64,000 bases of DNA from CAJQQY01 sp964564545 (GCA_964564545.1 CAZMBP010000092.1:1-64000), one strand, 5' to 3'. Shown: positions 9,263 to 17,822, counted from the first letter of the stretch. The notes: a model not told the origin generated them from the sequence alone. Translations and numbers: made by a program.

Positions 9263-9901
9263 TTACTGATCTATTGTCAGCCCAAGGTTAGATATTATCG
9301 CTTGATCTTTGTAAACTTGAACTCTTTCGAAAGGAACTTCTAATTTTGAAAAATCTCCTTTTGCAAACGCATGTTGCTCTTTTACAAAATCCGTCACATC
9401 CGAAATCTCAGTTATCCACTCTTTATTCAATTGGTGCAACGTCACTCCTCGAATGCCTAACTGAATTGCTTTTCGTTCTAGTTTCCTACCACGTGGGTTA
9501 TGGTCAGGATCCCATTGCAAACGAACTTTTGATGCTACCAGTCTAGCTTTCCACTCCTCATGACTTTTATAAATACTTCCTTGAAAACTTGAATGAACAG
9601 CCTCCCTCAATATTCTATTAAAACCTTCATGCTTTATTTTGATAGCTAAAATTCGTTCTTGGTTTTCCTTCGTCGCCCAACCTGCTCGATACATCATCCA
9701 CATAAAATTAGGTTTGATCCATGTCATTCGACTAAACGAATAACTGCTACCTCCAAACTTTTGATTATCAACTGCATAATTTGCAATAGCATTGTTATAA
9801 GCTTGGTACACGGTGATAGTTTCATCGTCACTTTGTGCAATGATATGTTTTCCCTGAGTGGGTAATTGAGTCTGTTGATAATTATATTTCTCTGTTTTCA
9901 T
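9263..9901 (-). CDS. DUF4291 protein
   Basis: The protein has 212 residues, the usual length for DUF4291. It carries the family's core: IIAQSDDETITVYQAYN near the N-terminus, SFSRMTWIKPNFMWMMYRAG in the middle, then VHSSFQGSIY and a WDPDHNPRG motif. I know of no established reaction for this family. It is the last gene of a run of ADP-ribose and NAD genes read in the same direction, 58 bases after an ADP-ribosylglycohydrolase. That hints at a related role, but this is context only. Confidence 0.88.
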   Translation of the reverse strand: MKTEKYNYQQTQLPTQGKHIIAQSDDETITVYQAYNNAIANYAVDNQKFGGSSYSFSRMTWIKPNFMWMMYRAGWATKENQERILAIKIKHEGFNRILREAVHSSFQGSIYKSHEEWKARLVASKVRLQWDPDHNPRGRKLERKAIQLGIRGVTLHQLNKEWITEISDVTDFVKEQHAFAKGDFSKLEVPFERVQVYKDQAIISNLGLTIDQ

Positions 9902-9959
9902 TGTTTATTTTTTTCTCCTACGGCTTCACCCTAGGCTGATTTATTTCGCCTTGGGGCTA

Positions 9960-10973
9960 TCAAAATGTTTCTCTAAGAATATTTTTTTCAAATGCTTTTG
10001 CAATTTGTTTTAAATAAGGAACGCCTTCTACATTTTCCAACATGAATTTTGGAATACTTTCCAATCCATTTCTTCCCGCTAGTATTCCAGTCGTAATTGA
10101 AGCGAGTGAATCAACATCTCCTCCCAACAATATAGATTTACGCAATGCATCAAAAGCAGTTTCACTATTTCTCAAAATATACAAAACGCTTCCAGTTGTA
10201 AATTTGGAATCAGAAGGAACACCTTTTATACCTGATAAAAAATAAGGTTTGGAGATGGGTTGAGCGCCACACAAGATTTTAAAATCGGAATCCTTCAATT
10301 TTTCATAACTTCCCAATCTTTCAATTTGATTAAAATATTTTTCATACTCCTCATTCAACGAAACATGATTTTTACAATAGTTAATCACATTTTTTCCATC
10401 TCCTTTTTTTACAATTAAAAATTCAGTTGCTCTAGCAATGCATTGACTAGAAATTATTGCATTGGTATTTGGATGAGTAGCATTCGTATTTATTTCTGCA
10501 TAATCATTAATCAATTTTTCATCAATTAAACCAAGCGGAACAGAACGCATCGCCGGAGCATTTCCAGGATTGGAACGTTCTCGTTGGAAGTCTCGAATCT
10601 CCTCAATCGTTTTTTCTCCTGAAAAAAACCAACTCATGGAACCATGTCCATTTCGCCCAAAACCCTTTTCTGAAATTCCTTTTTTATACTCTTCTGTCCA
10701 TTTTTCAACCAACAGATTTTCACTAAAAGTTTTTTTTGACAAAAGTGCTTTGATTACTCCAATCGTCATTTCCGTATCGTCGGTATAATCCCACGGTGAA
10801 TAATTTTGAGTGAAAATTTTCTTCCGCTCCTCCTCTATTTTAATCTTAGCACGCACATTTATAAATTTTGTAAAATCAACATTTGCTCGAATCCAATCTC
10901 TATCTTGAAACTCAATTCCTGCTCCAAAAGCATCTCCAATCGCAATTCCGATAAGCAAATTTTCAAGATTCAT
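9960..10973 (-). CDS. ADP-ribosylglycohydrolase family protein 1
   Basis: The protein has 337 residues. It opens with LLIGIAIGDAFGAGIEF, the GxxxGDaxG start typical of ADP-ribosylglycohydrolases. The metal-ligand motif YTDDTEMTIG is intact in the first third, as is the C-terminal GGDVDSLAS. These Asp/Thr residues hold the two magnesium ions in the DraG/ARH fold. The expected reaction is hydrolysis of ADP-ribose from a modified protein, nucleic acid or small molecule. It is the first of three diverged family members in this cluster, so they probably act on different substrates. It lies 18 bases after the unknown gene at 10992-11477. Confidence 0.93.
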   Translation of the reverse strand: MNLENLLIGIAIGDAFGAGIEFQDRDWIRANVDFTKFINVRAKIKIEEERKKIFTQNYSPWDYTDDTEMTIGVIKALLSKKTFSENLLVEKWTEEYKKGISEKGFGRNGHGSMSWFFSGEKTIEEIRDFQRERSNPGNAPAMRSVPLGLIDEKLINDYAEINTNATHPNTNAIISSQCIARATEFLIVKKGDGKNVINYCKNHVSLNEEYEKYFNQIERLGSYEKLKDSDFKILCGAQPISKPYFLSGIKGVPSDSKFTTGSVLYILRNSETAFDALRKSILLGGDVDSLASITTGILAGRNGLESIPKFMLENVEGVPYLKQIAKAFEKNILRETF

Positions 10974-10991
10974 TTTTCCCTTTTTAAAAAT

Positions 10992-11477
10992 TTATTCTGC
11001 TCGATAGGTTTCGAAAAATTCCTTTCGGGCTATTCGATAAACTTCCTCTCCTCCAACTGGGCAGGCCAAAAAGTCTTTTTCTTTCACAATCATTTTACTT
11101 CCCCAATCAGCTTCAAAATAAAACCTCAATTTCACTCCAAACTTTTTCAACAATCGTTTATTAACTTCGATAGCATGAATTCTTCCTGTTGGTTCATATT
11201 CAGAAAAACCAGCTGTCGATCGTTTTTTATAAGCATACCTTGATCGAAATTTAGAAGGAGTCAAAATATATTCTTCTCCTGCTCCAGTTTGATTTTTGAC
11301 GATATAGTCACCAGGTTTTGCACTATTGATAGTTTCTCTTCCATCGCTAGTTGTTGTGATAATTCGTTCTACGTCTTTAGCTTTTCTAGCAAAAACTTTT
11401 TTTACTTTTTGGTAAATATTACCTTTTGATTTTAGCAATGGTAAAACCATTTGCTTCATTTTCTCTTGCGAATGCAT
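10992..11477 (-). CDS. Unrecognised 161-residue protein in the ADP-ribose cluster
   Basis: I do not recognise a named family. There is no signal peptide or membrane segment, so it is probably cytoplasmic. The middle has PGDYIVKNQTGAGEEYILTP followed by FRSRYAYKKRST, a small beta-rich-looking stretch. The C-terminal part has KMIVKEKDFLACPVGGEEVY. The N-terminus is basic. Its place, 18 bases before an ADP-ribosylglycohydrolase and downstream of the NADAR gene, suggests a partner or substrate-recognition role in ADP-ribose metabolism. That is inference from position alone. Confidence 0.6.
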   Translation of the reverse strand: MHSQEKMKQMVLPLLKSKGNIYQKVKKVFARKAKDVERIITTTSDGRETINSAKPGDYIVKNQTGAGEEYILTPSKFRSRYAYKKRSTAGFSEYEPTGRIHAIEVNKRLLKKFGVKLRFYFEADWGSKMIVKEKDFLACPVGGEEVYRIARKEFFETYRAE

Positions 11478-11562
11478 CTTCTGTTTTTTTAGTCTGTTTT
11501 ATAAAAATGATTTACTTTTTTATGTCAAAAATGACAAAAAAGTAAATGCTCAAATTAGAGTT

Positions 11563-11595
11563 ATTCACAAGGTGACTTTGAGACACCTTGTGAAT
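11563..11595. repeat. Perfect 12-bp palindrome, possible terminator
   Basis: ATTCACAAGGTG pairs exactly with CACCTTGTGAAT across a nine-base loop. It sits between the NADAR gene and the unknown 161-residue gene, in the 128-bp gap of the run. No strong T-run follows on either strand, so it may be a REP-like sequence or an attenuating hairpin. Confidence 0.6.
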
Positions 11596-11605
11596 TCCTT
11601 AAGTT

Positions 11606-12151
11606 TTAAATTAATTCATCTCTCACTTCCATCAAGGCAAAACCTAATAGATTTTGTCCTTGCCATTGACTTGGATGATATACTTTTCGGTTATTCTTGG
11701 CTAACCCAATTCCCCAAATCGAATCGACAGGGCTGGCTTCTACCAATACTCTATTTTTAGTACTTAGTAAAAAATATTTTAAATCTGAATTTTGCTCAAA
11801 CTTAAAATGATTGCCTTGCTTAACTATTTCATAGCGATGTTCGTTCCAAATCTCTACATCAAAATTTCGAACTTGTCGTCCTAGTTTTTTTGCTTCTCCT
11901 GGAGATTCGCAGTTGATAATTTTTTCCAAGATCTCTTCATCTTTAAAGAGTCTTGCCTTCTCTGCCATCATCCAATGTTCAGCAGATTTATATAAAATAT
12001 CATCTACAACAAATTCACATTCCCACCATTGACTTAAGCAACTTGCCGTCGTTGTTCCATCCATCGAAGGTTGATGTCCCCAAAAGAAAAGGTATTTTAT
12101 TTTTTTCTCGGACGCTGCTTTTTGCTTGATCCAGTTTAAATTATACTTCAT
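11606..12151 (-). CDS. NADAR family protein (YbiA-like)
   Basis: The protein has 181 residues. It shows the NADAR/DUF1768 signature: FFWGHQPS at the start, a WWECEFVVDD strand, YKSAEHWMMAEKARLFKD (the conserved sAEhwmma-KA motif), then SIWGIGLA and a WQGQNLLGFALMEVRDEL end. NADAR enzymes remove ADP-ribose, including from guanine-modified nucleic acid made by DarT2-type toxins, or act on related N-glycosides. Its ATG overlaps the stop of the upstream ADP-ribosylglycohydrolase gene as ATGA, which implies coupled translation. No DarT-like toxin is visible in the window. Confidence 0.9.
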   Translation of the reverse strand: MKYNLNWIKQKAASEKKIKYLFFWGHQPSMDGTTTASCLSQWWECEFVVDDILYKSAEHWMMAEKARLFKDEEILEKIINCESPGEAKKLGRQVRNFDVEIWNEHRYEIVKQGNHFKFEQNSDLKYFLLSTKNRVLVEASPVDSIWGIGLAKNNRKVYHPSQWQGQNLLGFALMEVRDELI

Positions 12152-13119
12152 GATTCTAAATATTTTTTATTTAATTTATTTCCTAATTCAATTATGTCTT
12201 CCAAGCGTGCAGTCGAAGCAATCCAATATTCTGGAATCGTCTCAGCTCCATAAAAAAGACCTGCCAAACCTCCAACAATTGCTGCAGTCGTATCCGTATC
12301 ATGTCCTAAATTAATTGCTTCAAAAACAATATCTACATAATTATCTTTTTGTAAAAAACACCAGATACTTGCTTCTATTGATTCCATCACATAACCTCCT
12401 GATCTTAAATCAACATGAGCTACCTCTCGAACATCGTGTTGAATAAAACGGTCAAAATGCTTCCACTCTCTTTCTGACAATTCCATCTCTTCCCAAAAAT
12501 ATTGAACTTCATTTCGCATTTCATTATAACACTCTTCCTTACTTTTCCCATCCAATATATGTTCAGCCATTCGTAAATAAATCAAACAACACATTGCTGC
12601 TCGAATATGTCGATGAGTCAATGCTGAAACATGCCAAATGATTTCAAACTGTTCTGCAATGGGTTTTCCTTTGATAAAAAACAACAAAGGAATTATTCTC
12701 ATCAAGGAACCATTTCCATTATCGTATTCGTCTCCTTGATATTTAAGTAATTTTAAATCTTCAAATTTCTTGTCTCTTAAAATCATCTGCAAACGAATAA
12801 TTGCTCTCGAAGTAGTAATTCCAATATCAAAAACATTTCCTCTTGCCGTCCAATAACTCTCACTCTTCCAAGCGATAAACTTAGTAGCCATATCCGCTAA
12901 ATCATATCCTCCAACTAACGACTCTGCCAAGCAAAAAGTCAATGAACTATCATCAGACCAAGTGCCTTCAGGTTGGTTATAAGTTCCATAACCAATCATT
13001 TCTTTGGCTGCTGGTTTTTTCTCCATTTCGTATCGAGTTTTAAATTCGTATGGCACACCAAGTGCATCTCCGATCGCAATACCTAACAATGCATTTACGG
13101 CTGGATTGGTTTTCATCAT
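12148..13119 (-). CDS. ADP-ribosylglycohydrolase family protein 2
   Basis: The protein has 323 residues with a double Met start (13119 or 13116). It opens NALLGIAIGDALGVPYEFK. The metal-binding motif is WSDDSSLTFCLAES, with Ser where family member 1 has Thr. The C-terminal motif GHDTDTTAAIVGGLAG is intact. The expected activity is hydrolysis of an ADP-ribosyl bond. Both of its ends overlap neighbours as ATGA: upstream with family member 3 and downstream with the NADAR gene. The three therefore form one translationally coupled block. Confidence 0.93.
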   Translation of the reverse strand: MMKTNPAVNALLGIAIGDALGVPYEFKTRYEMEKKPAAKEMIGYGTYNQPEGTWSDDSSLTFCLAESLVGGYDLADMATKFIAWKSESYWTARGNVFDIGITTSRAIIRLQMILRDKKFEDLKLLKYQGDEYDNGNGSLMRIIPLLFFIKGKPIAEQFEIIWHVSALTHRHIRAAMCCLIYLRMAEHILDGKSKEECYNEMRNEVQYFWEEMELSEREWKHFDRFIQHDVREVAHVDLRSGGYVMESIEASIWCFLQKDNYVDIVFEAINLGHDTDTTAAIVGGLAGLFYGAETIPEYWIASTARLEDIIELGNKLNKKYLES

Positions 13120-13943
13120 TTTATTATTGCTTTTATTTTATTCTTTAATTGAGTATCTAAATTCATCATATAATCTTTTCCAAATTTTTCATTTTCCAAG
13201 TCATCATACATCCATTGTGGCAAGTCATTTTCAAATTCCTCTGTCAAACTTCCTATTGCTAATGCCAATGAGGCAACTGTATCAGTATCGCCACCGAGGT
13301 GAATACTTTTTTGCAAAGCCTCTTTTAAGGTCTTCGTTTTTTCTAAAACATATAAAACTGCTTCGACTGTTTCCTCTCCATCAATTCGAACTTCGCCATA
13401 CCAATTTGGTTTCCACACTCGACCTTGCACGTCTGCTAAATATTCTAACAATTGTTTTTTATTTCCTTTTTGATAAATAAAATAATGACTCATCAGAGCA
13501 ATTGCTTCTGCTGCATCGATTGCTTTTTTTGTTTGATGAGTGACTTCTCCTTGGAGTTTTGCCTTTGCTAAAACTTTTTTTTCATTTTCAAAAATTCCAA
13601 TTGGATAGGCACGCATGGCAGCTCCATTTCTTTCACTTTTTGGAATGATTCGATTGAGTAACTCTTGTCCATCTTTTACCTCAGTCATCAATTGAGAAAA
13701 TCTTCTCGCATAGCCTTTTCTAAAATCTCTTTGAAAAACTTCGACAAATTTGTTGGCAATATTTATAGATGTCCATTCTTGGTTTTCCAAAATCAATTCT
13801 GCTACTCCAATTGCCATTTGAGTATCGTCGGTATATTTTTCAGTTATATATCTTGTCAAGGTGTTTTCTTTCTCGATAAAACTTCGGCTGGCAAATTCAA
13901 ATGCTGCTCCGTAAGTATCTCCGATTGCGCCGTGGATAATCAT
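13116..13943 (-). CDS. ADP-ribosylglycohydrolase family protein 3
   Basis: The protein has 275 residues, the shortest of the three. It begins MIIHGAIGDTYGAAFEFASR. The metal motif YTDDTQMAIGVAEL and the C-terminal GGDTDTVASLALAIGS are intact, so it should be active. It differs enough from members 1 and 2 that a recent duplication is unlikely. It is the first gene after the repeat element at 13989-14361, which separates it from the macro-domain gene. Its stop overlaps the next start as ATGA. Confidence 0.93.
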   Translation of the reverse strand: MIIHGAIGDTYGAAFEFASRSFIEKENTLTRYITEKYTDDTQMAIGVAELILENQEWTSINIANKFVEVFQRDFRKGYARRFSQLMTEVKDGQELLNRIIPKSERNGAAMRAYPIGIFENEKKVLAKAKLQGEVTHQTKKAIDAAEAIALMSHYFIYQKGNKKQLLEYLADVQGRVWKPNWYGEVRIDGEETVEAVLYVLEKTKTLKEALQKSIHLGGDTDTVASLALAIGSLTEEFENDLPQWMYDDLENEKFGKDYMMNLDTQLKNKIKAIIK

Positions 13944-13988
13944 ATTTTTTATGTTTTATTTTAAATTCGTTTTCGTTCTTGTTTCTCT

Positions 13989-14361
13989 CTACTTTTTCTT
14001 TGATGAAAAAGTAGCAAAAAATCAAGACTGTATTTTGTAAGTCAACAGTTCTAAATGCTAATTTTAGCCACGCAGCCCAAACTCGATCGATTGGAAAATT
14101 GTGATGCTCGTTCCTCGGAAACGTTTTTTGTATCGATCTCAAACAGGACTGCTAACACTATCCCCTCGCCTAAAATCAGCATTAAGAACTGTACGACTTA
14201 CAAAATAAGGTCGAGGATAAAACCGGATACCTTTCCCTTCGATTGAAAGGAAAATGTTGCGATTTCCGTTGACCTTATATAAAATTGGTACAGTTCTTAA
14301 CTTAATTTTATATAAAGTCTTGATTTTTTTGCTTCGTTTTTTTATCAAGAAAAAAATGAAG
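13989..14361. mobile_element. MITE-like element with nested inverted repeats
   Basis: The ends form an imperfect inverted repeat of about 40 bp: 13989-14028 pairs with 14317-14361, both built on a run of A followed by ATCAAGAC. Inside, 14030-14068 pairs almost perfectly with 14170-14209 (core ACAGTTCT and AGAACTGT). A third pairing, TATATAAAATT/AATTTTATATA, lies near 14277-14313. It has no credible gene. It fills most of the 446-bp gap between the macro-domain and ADP-ribosylglycohydrolase genes. No clear target-site duplication was found by eye. Confidence 0.65.
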
Positions 14362-14389
14362 TTGGGCGAAAAATTAATCCCAAAACTCC

Positions 14390-14893
14390 TTATAAAAGAG
14401 CTGAATAAATTTCATAATTCTCCTCATCAAAACAAACGAAAACAACCACTTCAATAATTTTACTTTTAAATTCACTTAATGTTTTTACTGCTATCTCAGC
14501 TGCCTTCTGTTTTGGAAAACGATAAATACCTGTACTAATATTTGGAAATGCAATTGAACGAATTCCATTTTCCTCAGCTAATTTTAAACTATTCAAATAA
14601 CAATTTTTCAATTTTATTCCTTCGTTTGAATTTCCTTCATTCCATCTTGGTCCAACGGTATGGATTACTTTTTTTGCAAAAAGATTTCCACCATTTGTGA
14701 TAACTGCTTCACCAACTTTACACCCTCCTTGGCGATTTCTGATCTTGATACATTCCTCTAAAATTTGCTTTCCGCCTGCTCTGTGAATTGCTCCATCAAC
14801 TCCACCACCACCTAATAATGAAGTGTTTGCTGCGTTGACGATGGCATCGGTTTGTATTTTTGTAATGTCTCCTTTTTCTAATTTTATTTTCAT
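14390..14893 (-). CDS. Macro-domain O-acetyl-ADP-ribose deacetylase-like protein
   Basis: The protein has 167 residues, the length of a stand-alone macro domain. It shows the ADP-ribose-binding elements in order: GDITKIQTDAIVNAANTSLLGGGGVDGAIH, then VGEAVITNGGNL, VIHTVGPRW and FPNISTGIYRFP. The NAANTSLLGGGGVDGAIH loop is that of the MacroD/YmdB type, which hydrolyses O-acetyl-ADP-ribose and mono-ADP-ribosyl groups. It follows nadV by 18 bases and probably shares its transcript. It would release or process ADP-ribose made by other enzymes in the cluster. Confidence 0.94.
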   Translation of the reverse strand: MKIKLEKGDITKIQTDAIVNAANTSLLGGGGVDGAIHRAGGKQILEECIKIRNRQGGCKVGEAVITNGGNLFAKKVIHTVGPRWNEGNSNEGIKLKNCYLNSLKLAEENGIRSIAFPNISTGIYRFPKQKAAEIAVKTLSEFKSKIIEVVVFVCFDEENYEIYSALL

Positions 14894-14911
14894 TTTTCTA
14901 TTTTGAAAAAA

Positions 14912-16396
14912 TTAAACTCCTACTAGTTCCATTTCTGTTTGTCTCCTCAATAATCTTCTAATCTCCCTTAACTTCACTTCCTTCAAAATCTCCCCATCCC
15001 GATAAATCACTTCCAACAATCCTCCTCCCTCTTCTTCCATTGTCACCTCATCTGTCATCCTCGTTACTTCCAATTCATTTCCATCCAATCGAATCAATCC
15101 CTTTGCTGAAATTTTAGTTCCATCATCTGTTTTCGGATTTTTAAAAATCGCTCGACCTTCGCCATTCACTTCACCATAAGTTGCTTTCATTGCAAATCCA
15201 AAAGTATCACGCGTCACATATTGATAAGTGTAAGAACCGATTCCAAAAACTACATTTGTACTTGCAAATCCTTTTGCTTCCAACTGACGACAAATCGCTT
15301 CACATCTTTCCAAAGTAATACTATCTCCATAAATCAACCCAATATGTTCATCTAACATTTTGTAACCTTTGCTTGTCATCGTTCCGCCGAAAGTTTCCCA
15401 AAGACATTCTACTGCTCCTTTAAATTCGGTCGTTCCAGCTTTTACATTTGGATCACCGCAAATAATTTTCACAGGATCACCACTATCAGGTCGAATTACT
15501 ACTTTTCCATCTCGAGCTAAAATTTCATTTTTTAACTCTTGTAAATATATTGTTATAACTTTCCAAAAATCCCAAGTATCAGAAACGATACTGACTATTC
15601 CAGTTTTATAAACATCATTAATCAATCGTCGGAAAGTATCAATTTCTGTTGCTTCCATTCCCATGCACATCACAGAATGTTCTGTTGCAGGAACACTTCC
15701 TCCCACCAATTCTCTATCACTATCCGCACCATAATAATCTTCCAAAAAATCAATTGCAGGAATCGTATCAGTTCCCCTAAAATTCAACAAATGTCCTGCC
15801 CCACTCATCATCGCTGCTTCCAATCCTGCCATTCCTCGAAAACTAAAATCATGTGCTTGCCAGTCAATTAAGGCTTTATCTCCTCCTGTTTGCTCAGCGT
15901 AGCGATCTAATATTTTTCGATATTGCAAACTAATTGTCGCACTCGTACATGGCATCCAAATAATGCAAGACAAAACAGTTTCTAAAAAATTCGTCACCCA
16001 AAAAAATTCTGGCAATGTATTTTTTATCGTAAACATTGGCATTCGCATTGGCACCAACATTCCTTCTGGCAATGCTTTTATTTCCACAGGCATATAACCT
16101 AAATCGTGCAATGCTTCGATGTGTTCGTAGGTAATTGCATCAGGTCCCAAATAGGCGCTGATTCGTCGTCTGTATTTTTTGAGCACTTCTGCTTTTGGTT
16201 TTTGGAAAAAATTCTTGTCGAACTCTTCTTGTAAATATTTTTTGATAAAATATTGTAATCCGAAAAACACCACTTTATCTACACCGTCAATTCTACTTTT
16301 TCGAGGTGTCCAGTTCGAATAAACTAGTTCCGTTCCTTTTGGATATTGAGTTCGGTGATCTACTTTGTAGCCGTCTGTTAAATTTAAAGTATTCAT
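14912..16396 (-). CDS. nadV: Nicotinamide phosphoribosyltransferase (NAMPT/NadV type)
   Basis: The protein has 494 residues, the usual NAMPT length. It contains NLTDGYKVDHRTQYPKGTE at the N-terminus, HDFSFRG, FRGTDTIPAIDF with the Asp that distinguishes nicotinamide from nicotinate in NAMPT, VPATEHSVMCMG with the catalytic His, SDTWDFW and RPDSGDP for the phosphoribosyl pocket. The textbook reaction is nicotinamide plus PRPP to NMN. A NAMPT-like enzyme in phage NARP1 pathways uses ADP-ribose pyrophosphate instead, so that is an alternative here given the neighbours. Its ATG overlaps the HAD gene stop as ATGA. Confidence 0.93.
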   Translation of the reverse strand: MNTLNLTDGYKVDHRTQYPKGTELVYSNWTPRKSRIDGVDKVVFFGLQYFIKKYLQEEFDKNFFQKPKAEVLKKYRRRISAYLGPDAITYEHIEALHDLGYMPVEIKALPEGMLVPMRMPMFTIKNTLPEFFWVTNFLETVLSCIIWMPCTSATISLQYRKILDRYAEQTGGDKALIDWQAHDFSFRGMAGLEAAMMSGAGHLLNFRGTDTIPAIDFLEDYYGADSDRELVGGSVPATEHSVMCMGMEATEIDTFRRLINDVYKTGIVSIVSDTWDFWKVITIYLQELKNEILARDGKVVIRPDSGDPVKIICGDPNVKAGTTEFKGAVECLWETFGGTMTSKGYKMLDEHIGLIYGDSITLERCEAICRQLEAKGFASTNVVFGIGSYTYQYVTRDTFGFAMKATYGEVNGEGRAIFKNPKTDDGTKISAKGLIRLDGNELEVTRMTDEVTMEEEGGGLLEVIYRDGEILKEVKLREIRRLLRRQTEMELVGV

Positions 16397-16788
16397 GAGT
16401 TGGTGTTTAAATGGTGAATTAATTTTTCTAAATGATCGTATGCTTCTCGAAGTCCTGCTCTGTCGTCTAGTAAAATGTTATAGTAAATTTTACGTGACTT
16501 AGATTTGTAAAAAGGAGGATTTTCATTAATCGCATCAAATGGAATTTTCCTTTCTATGCAATATTTTTTTACGAAATCCTCATCGTCGTTTGCGGTAAAA
16601 ATAATCAAGCGGCATCCGATCCTCTTTAGCTTTTGTAACAATGTAATTATATTGTTAAAATCTAATCCCACTTGATGAAAATCATATACTGTATTATCAA
16701 AATCGAAAGCGACTACTAAACTTTTGTATGCTTTATATTCTTTGAGTAGTCGTTCGAAGGTGTTTTCTTTTTTTAAGTAAAAATCCAT
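16393..16788 (-). CDS. Small HAD-superfamily phosphatase-like protein
   Basis: The protein has 131 residues. The first HAD motif is VVAFDFDNTVYDF with both Asp residues present. Motif II is LIIFTANDD. Motif III/IV is reduced to a basic KSRKIYYNILLDDRAGL with paired Asp. It has no cap domain, as in the polynucleotide-kinase-phosphatase-like or nucleotidase-like small HAD proteins. It overlaps nadV by four bases and is translated just before it, so it may trim a phosphorylated intermediate of nicotinamide or ribose metabolism. The substrate is not known. Confidence 0.82.
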   Translation of the reverse strand: MDFYLKKENTFERLLKEYKAYKSLVVAFDFDNTVYDFHQVGLDFNNIITLLQKLKRIGCRLIIFTANDDEDFVKKYCIERKIPFDAINENPPFYKSKSRKIYYNILLDDRAGLREAYDHLEKLIHHLNTNS

Positions 16789-16806
16789 TTCTCTAGTTTT
16801 TTGATA

Positions 16807-16925
16807 GAACGCGGATTGGGCAGATCGAGCGGATGTAAACGGATTTGACGATTAGAGGTGTAAATGATTCCTATTATATGGTAATCGTCAGATCCCCTAA
16901 AATCCGCTCGATCCGCCCAATCCGG
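16807..16925. repeat. Dispersed ATCCGC palindrome, copy 2
   Basis: The outer arms carry GCGGATTGGGCAGATCGAGC on the left, matched by GCTCGATCCGCCCAATCC on the right. An inner pairing TGACGATTA/TAATCGTCA follows. It fills the gap between the synthetase stop at 16929 and the HAD start at 16788, so it lies inside the presumed NAD operon and may shape its messenger. Confidence 0.85.
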
Positions 16926-16928
16926 TTT

Positions 16929-17768
16929 CTATTTCAAAATAGTTTCGTTTAACGAAATCTGAGTAAAACCAAGCATATTTTCAAAATCCGAAAAAGAGTT
17001 AGTTGAAAATACTTCATCAAAAGTCTCTGTCAATTTTCCTAATCCTTTGCTAAAAATCCCATGTGTCACAATCAACATCAACTTTCCACAGTTCTTCTTT
17101 TTTAACTCTTCTGCTAATCCTAAAAATGTTCTTCCTCCATCACAAATATCATCCACGATCACACAAGTCTTTCCTTCCAAGTCATCTTCGTAAACTTTAA
17201 ATCCACTTAATTTTCCAGTTTTCACATCTCGTTTTTTGCTACATTCTACAACTGGAACTCCATTTAAAAACTGAGAAAGTTTATAGATTTTTTTCAAAGC
17301 TCCTCCATCAGGAGAAATTAAAACATATTTTTTTTCGTTCCGTAAACACGTTGTTATAAAATTATGATTTGAAATATTTTTCACTCGATCCAACAATGCA
17401 GGAGCTACTTCTGAATGAGCATCCAAAATCATTACACTTCGATAATTTTGTGCGTTAATAATATCTGCATATACTTTTACACTCAATGATTCTCCTACAA
17501 CCATCACGCGATCCTGACGAGCTGCTGGGAAATATGGAAGCACCAAATGAATCTTTTCTACTTCCATTCTTCGCAAAGCATCCGTCGCGATCAATAACAT
17601 TCCTACATCATTAAAACTTCGAATCCGAATGGTAATCGTCACTTCGTCTTCACTCGTCAACTCTTCTAAAATTTTAATATGCGGCTCTCCTCCGCTAAAC
17701 ACAAAACTTTCAAAGTCAATTGATTTTCCAAATGGTACAAACTCTTTTTCTAGATTCAAACATTTCAT
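16929..17768 (-). CDS. Ribose-phosphate pyrophosphokinase-like enzyme
   Basis: The protein has 279 residues, about 30 short of a normal PRPP synthetase. It keeps FSGGEPHI at the front, PYFPAARQDRVMVVGESLSV (the ATP/flexible-loop region), DAHS, SPDGGA and the ribose-5-phosphate loop VIVDDICDGGRTF. Oddities are FPAARQDR where most have FGYARQDR, and a diverged C-terminus. Stand-alone genes of this sort beside nadV occur in NrtR regulons and in phages. In the phage NARP1 pathway the homologue makes ADP-ribose pyrophosphate rather than PRPP. Two candidate NrtR sites sit directly before its ATG. Family membership is firm; the substrate is open. Confidence 0.88.
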   Translation of the reverse strand: MKCLNLEKEFVPFGKSIDFESFVFSGGEPHIKILEELTSEDEVTITIRIRSFNDVGMLLIATDALRRMEVEKIHLVLPYFPAARQDRVMVVGESLSVKVYADIINAQNYRSVMILDAHSEVAPALLDRVKNISNHNFITTCLRNEKKYVLISPDGGALKKIYKLSQFLNGVPVVECSKKRDVKTGKLSGFKVYEDDLEGKTCVIVDDICDGGRTFLGLAEELKKKNCGKLMLIVTHGIFSKGLGKLTETFDEVFSTNSFSDFENMLGFTQISLNETILK

Positions 17769-17770
17769 TT

Positions 17771-17787
17771 TGCGTATTTTTTACACA
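17771..17787. promoter_or_regulatory. Candidate NrtR operator A
   Basis: TGCGTA-TTTTT-TACACA is a 6-5-6 near-palindrome. It ends three bases before the synthetase start codon, where a bound repressor would block initiation or cover the leader. The same pattern occurs 52 bases further upstream and before nrtR. Confidence 0.7.
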
Positions 17788-17822
17788 AAAATAAACGCAA
17801 TAAAACTCAAAAGCAAATTATT

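Noticed and set aside
13897..14348. Small frames across the repeat element
   Set aside because: They cover inverted repeats and have no family features; the coding look is due to the palindromes.
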